The notes beneath the pieces are model-generated. The model did no database searches. It saw nothing but the letters and a program-made list of their open reading frames with translations, and was not told the origin of the DNA. From Aliiglaciecola lipolytica E3 (lineage in GTDB: Bacteria; Pseudomonadota; Gammaproteobacteria; Enterobacterales; Alteromonadaceae): a DNA stretch of 64,000 nucleotides. Positions 63,361 through 64,000 of this stretch are shown here, piece after piece (position 1 is the stretch's first letter; each line of letters starts with the position of its first letter). The DNA lies in the NCBI RefSeq assembly GCF_000314975.1, contig NZ_BAEN01000076.1:526186-590185 (forward strand), given 5' to 3'. A program made the position numbers and the translations under genes.

Positions 63361-64000
63361 TCATCTAAATTTACTCAGGCTATCGACCAATTTATGAGAG
63401 ATTAATTCTAATTGCTCAGTTTCGCTGGAAACAGATTCGACTAGTTTAAATTCCTGTTCACTGATTGAGCTCAATTGGTGAACCGAATTCGCGATATTGG
63501 TAATTAAGTTAGTTTGATCACCAACTGCTTTTTTTAGACCATTAGTCACTTCGTCTACTTGCGCTATATTGGACTTCACATTTTGCATCAAGTTTAGTGC
63601 CGTTTCGGCTTGCGTACTAGTCACATTTCCTAGCTCCATGCAATTTTGCATAAATGCACTTGATTGTTTAGATGAGGTTAGTAATTTCGCCATGATGTCG
63701 TTCACTTCCTCTATACTAGACTTGGTTCTAGAAGCTAGTTGCCGCACTTCGTCAGCTACAACGGCAAAACCTCGGCCTTGTTCTCCTGCTCTTGCTGCTT
63801 CAATTGCAGCATTTAATGCAAGTAGGTTGGTTTGGTCTGCGATTGACTGAATGGTTTCTAAAACGCTAGATATACTGACACATTCGTGAGCTAAGTCTTC
63901 AATACTGCCGTTGGTTTTCGAAATGTTATCTACTAATTTCTTAACTTCTTGATTAGCACTTGTCATTTCTGCTTGCGCTTGTTCAGTGTCTGAATCGACA
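63361..64000 (-). CDS. Methyl-accepting chemotaxis protein, C-terminal part (partial)
   Basis: The gene begins beyond the window; its last 213 codons are here, open to base 64000. The signalling hairpin is identical over a long stretch with the receptor at 61024-62517 ([22 protein letters not shown] and VRQLASRTK), and the upstream [17 protein letters not shown] resembles [17 protein letters not shown] there. Both end in SLSKFR or SLNKFR. The receptors are close paralogues. It is followed after nine bases by the DUF6436 gene. Confidence 0.92.
   Translation of the reverse strand, partial: VDSDTEQAQAEMTSANQEVKKLVDNISKTNGSIEDLAHECVSISSVLETIQSIADQTNLLALNAAIEAARAGEQGRGFAVVADEVRQLASRTKSSIEEVNDIMAKLLTSSKQSSAFMQNCMELGNVTSTQAETALNLMQNVKSNIAQVDEVTNGLKKAVGDQTNLITNIANSVHQLSSISEQEFKLVESVSSETEQLELISHKLVDSLSKFR

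Noticed and set aside
61024..64000. Chemoreceptor duplication as a sign of an inserted mobile element
   Set aside because: No terminal repeats, transposase or tRNA are near; identity is limited to the hairpin tip that is conserved in all such receptors.

Overview
The window is chromosomal DNA from a marine gammaproteobacterium of the Alteromonadales (Alteromonas / Paraglaciecola / Aliiglaciecola type). This rests on the low-to-moderate GC, the complete Na+-translocating NADH:quinone reductase operon with its maturation factors, the large signal-peptided TonB-dependent receptor, FabV as an enoyl reductase, and order-typical orphans (CLCA_X protein, DUF6436, YggN/DUF2884, small YjfB-like motility protein). 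No rRNA, tRNA, insertion sequence, prophage or CRISPR array was seen; it reads as ordinary, gene-dense chromosome. The genus is an inference.

Layout. 1-6.6 kb: 3' end of parE, an HPP-family membrane protein, four unknown or small proteins, then the translation locus epmB <- -> efp -> epmA. 6.7-11.3 kb: diguanylate cyclase + GNAT pair, periplasmic cyclophilin, rlmG divergent from an AlkB-type repair enzyme, bolA. 11.3-17.4 kb: btuDCF vitamin B12 importer under a cobalamin riboswitch, divergent from a TakP-type TRAP transporter. 17.6-26.5 kb: fabV and nqrABCDEF-apbE-nqrM. 26.5-29 kb: an SGNH hydrolase, SOS-controlled dinB and a DUF1653 protein. 29-38.2 kb: TonB receptor divergent from a LytS/LytTR two-component pair, an NhaC antiporter, a metallo-beta-lactamase/GNAT/cupin cluster, then a gene-free stretch that looks like a sigma-54-driven small RNA gene. 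38.2-50.9 kb: amidohydrolase, PLP dehydratase, PH-domain protein, trmN6, CheW-like protein, orphan exbD, CLCA_X/flavodoxin/PhoD-like group, lipoprotein, msrA, SDR, NSS transporter. 51-64 kb: a Gln/Arg/Glu-rich repeat protein, an epimerase, YggN, a 59-residue membrane protein with an FNR-like promoter, an acyltransferase-acyltransferase-MscM operon, an HNH nuclease, an RNase J-like enzyme without a normal start codon, a PNPOx-like protein, and two paralogous chemoreceptors flanking a DUF6436 protein.

How the genes work together. EpmB and EpmA make and attach beta-lysine to Lys34 of EF-P. ApbE attaches the covalent FMNs of NqrB (Thr231) and NqrC (Thr222), and NqrM supports the NqrD/NqrE iron centre, so the whole sodium pump and its assembly kit are together; the NhaC antiporter and the NSS, and probably the TRAP, transporters could use the sodium gradient.

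The most promising undescribed elements are (i) the putative sigma-54 small RNA at about 37,991-38,148, with a remote 9-bp inverted repeat, an A-rich loop with four AAN triplets and a strong terminator; (ii) the 59-residue membrane protein at 54,612 behind a class II FNR-like promoter; (iii) the possible ATT/ATC start of the RNase J-like gene near 58,978; and (iv) the five-fold 29-residue repeat protein at 51,409. All were read by eye; none was tested by a search or a folding program.
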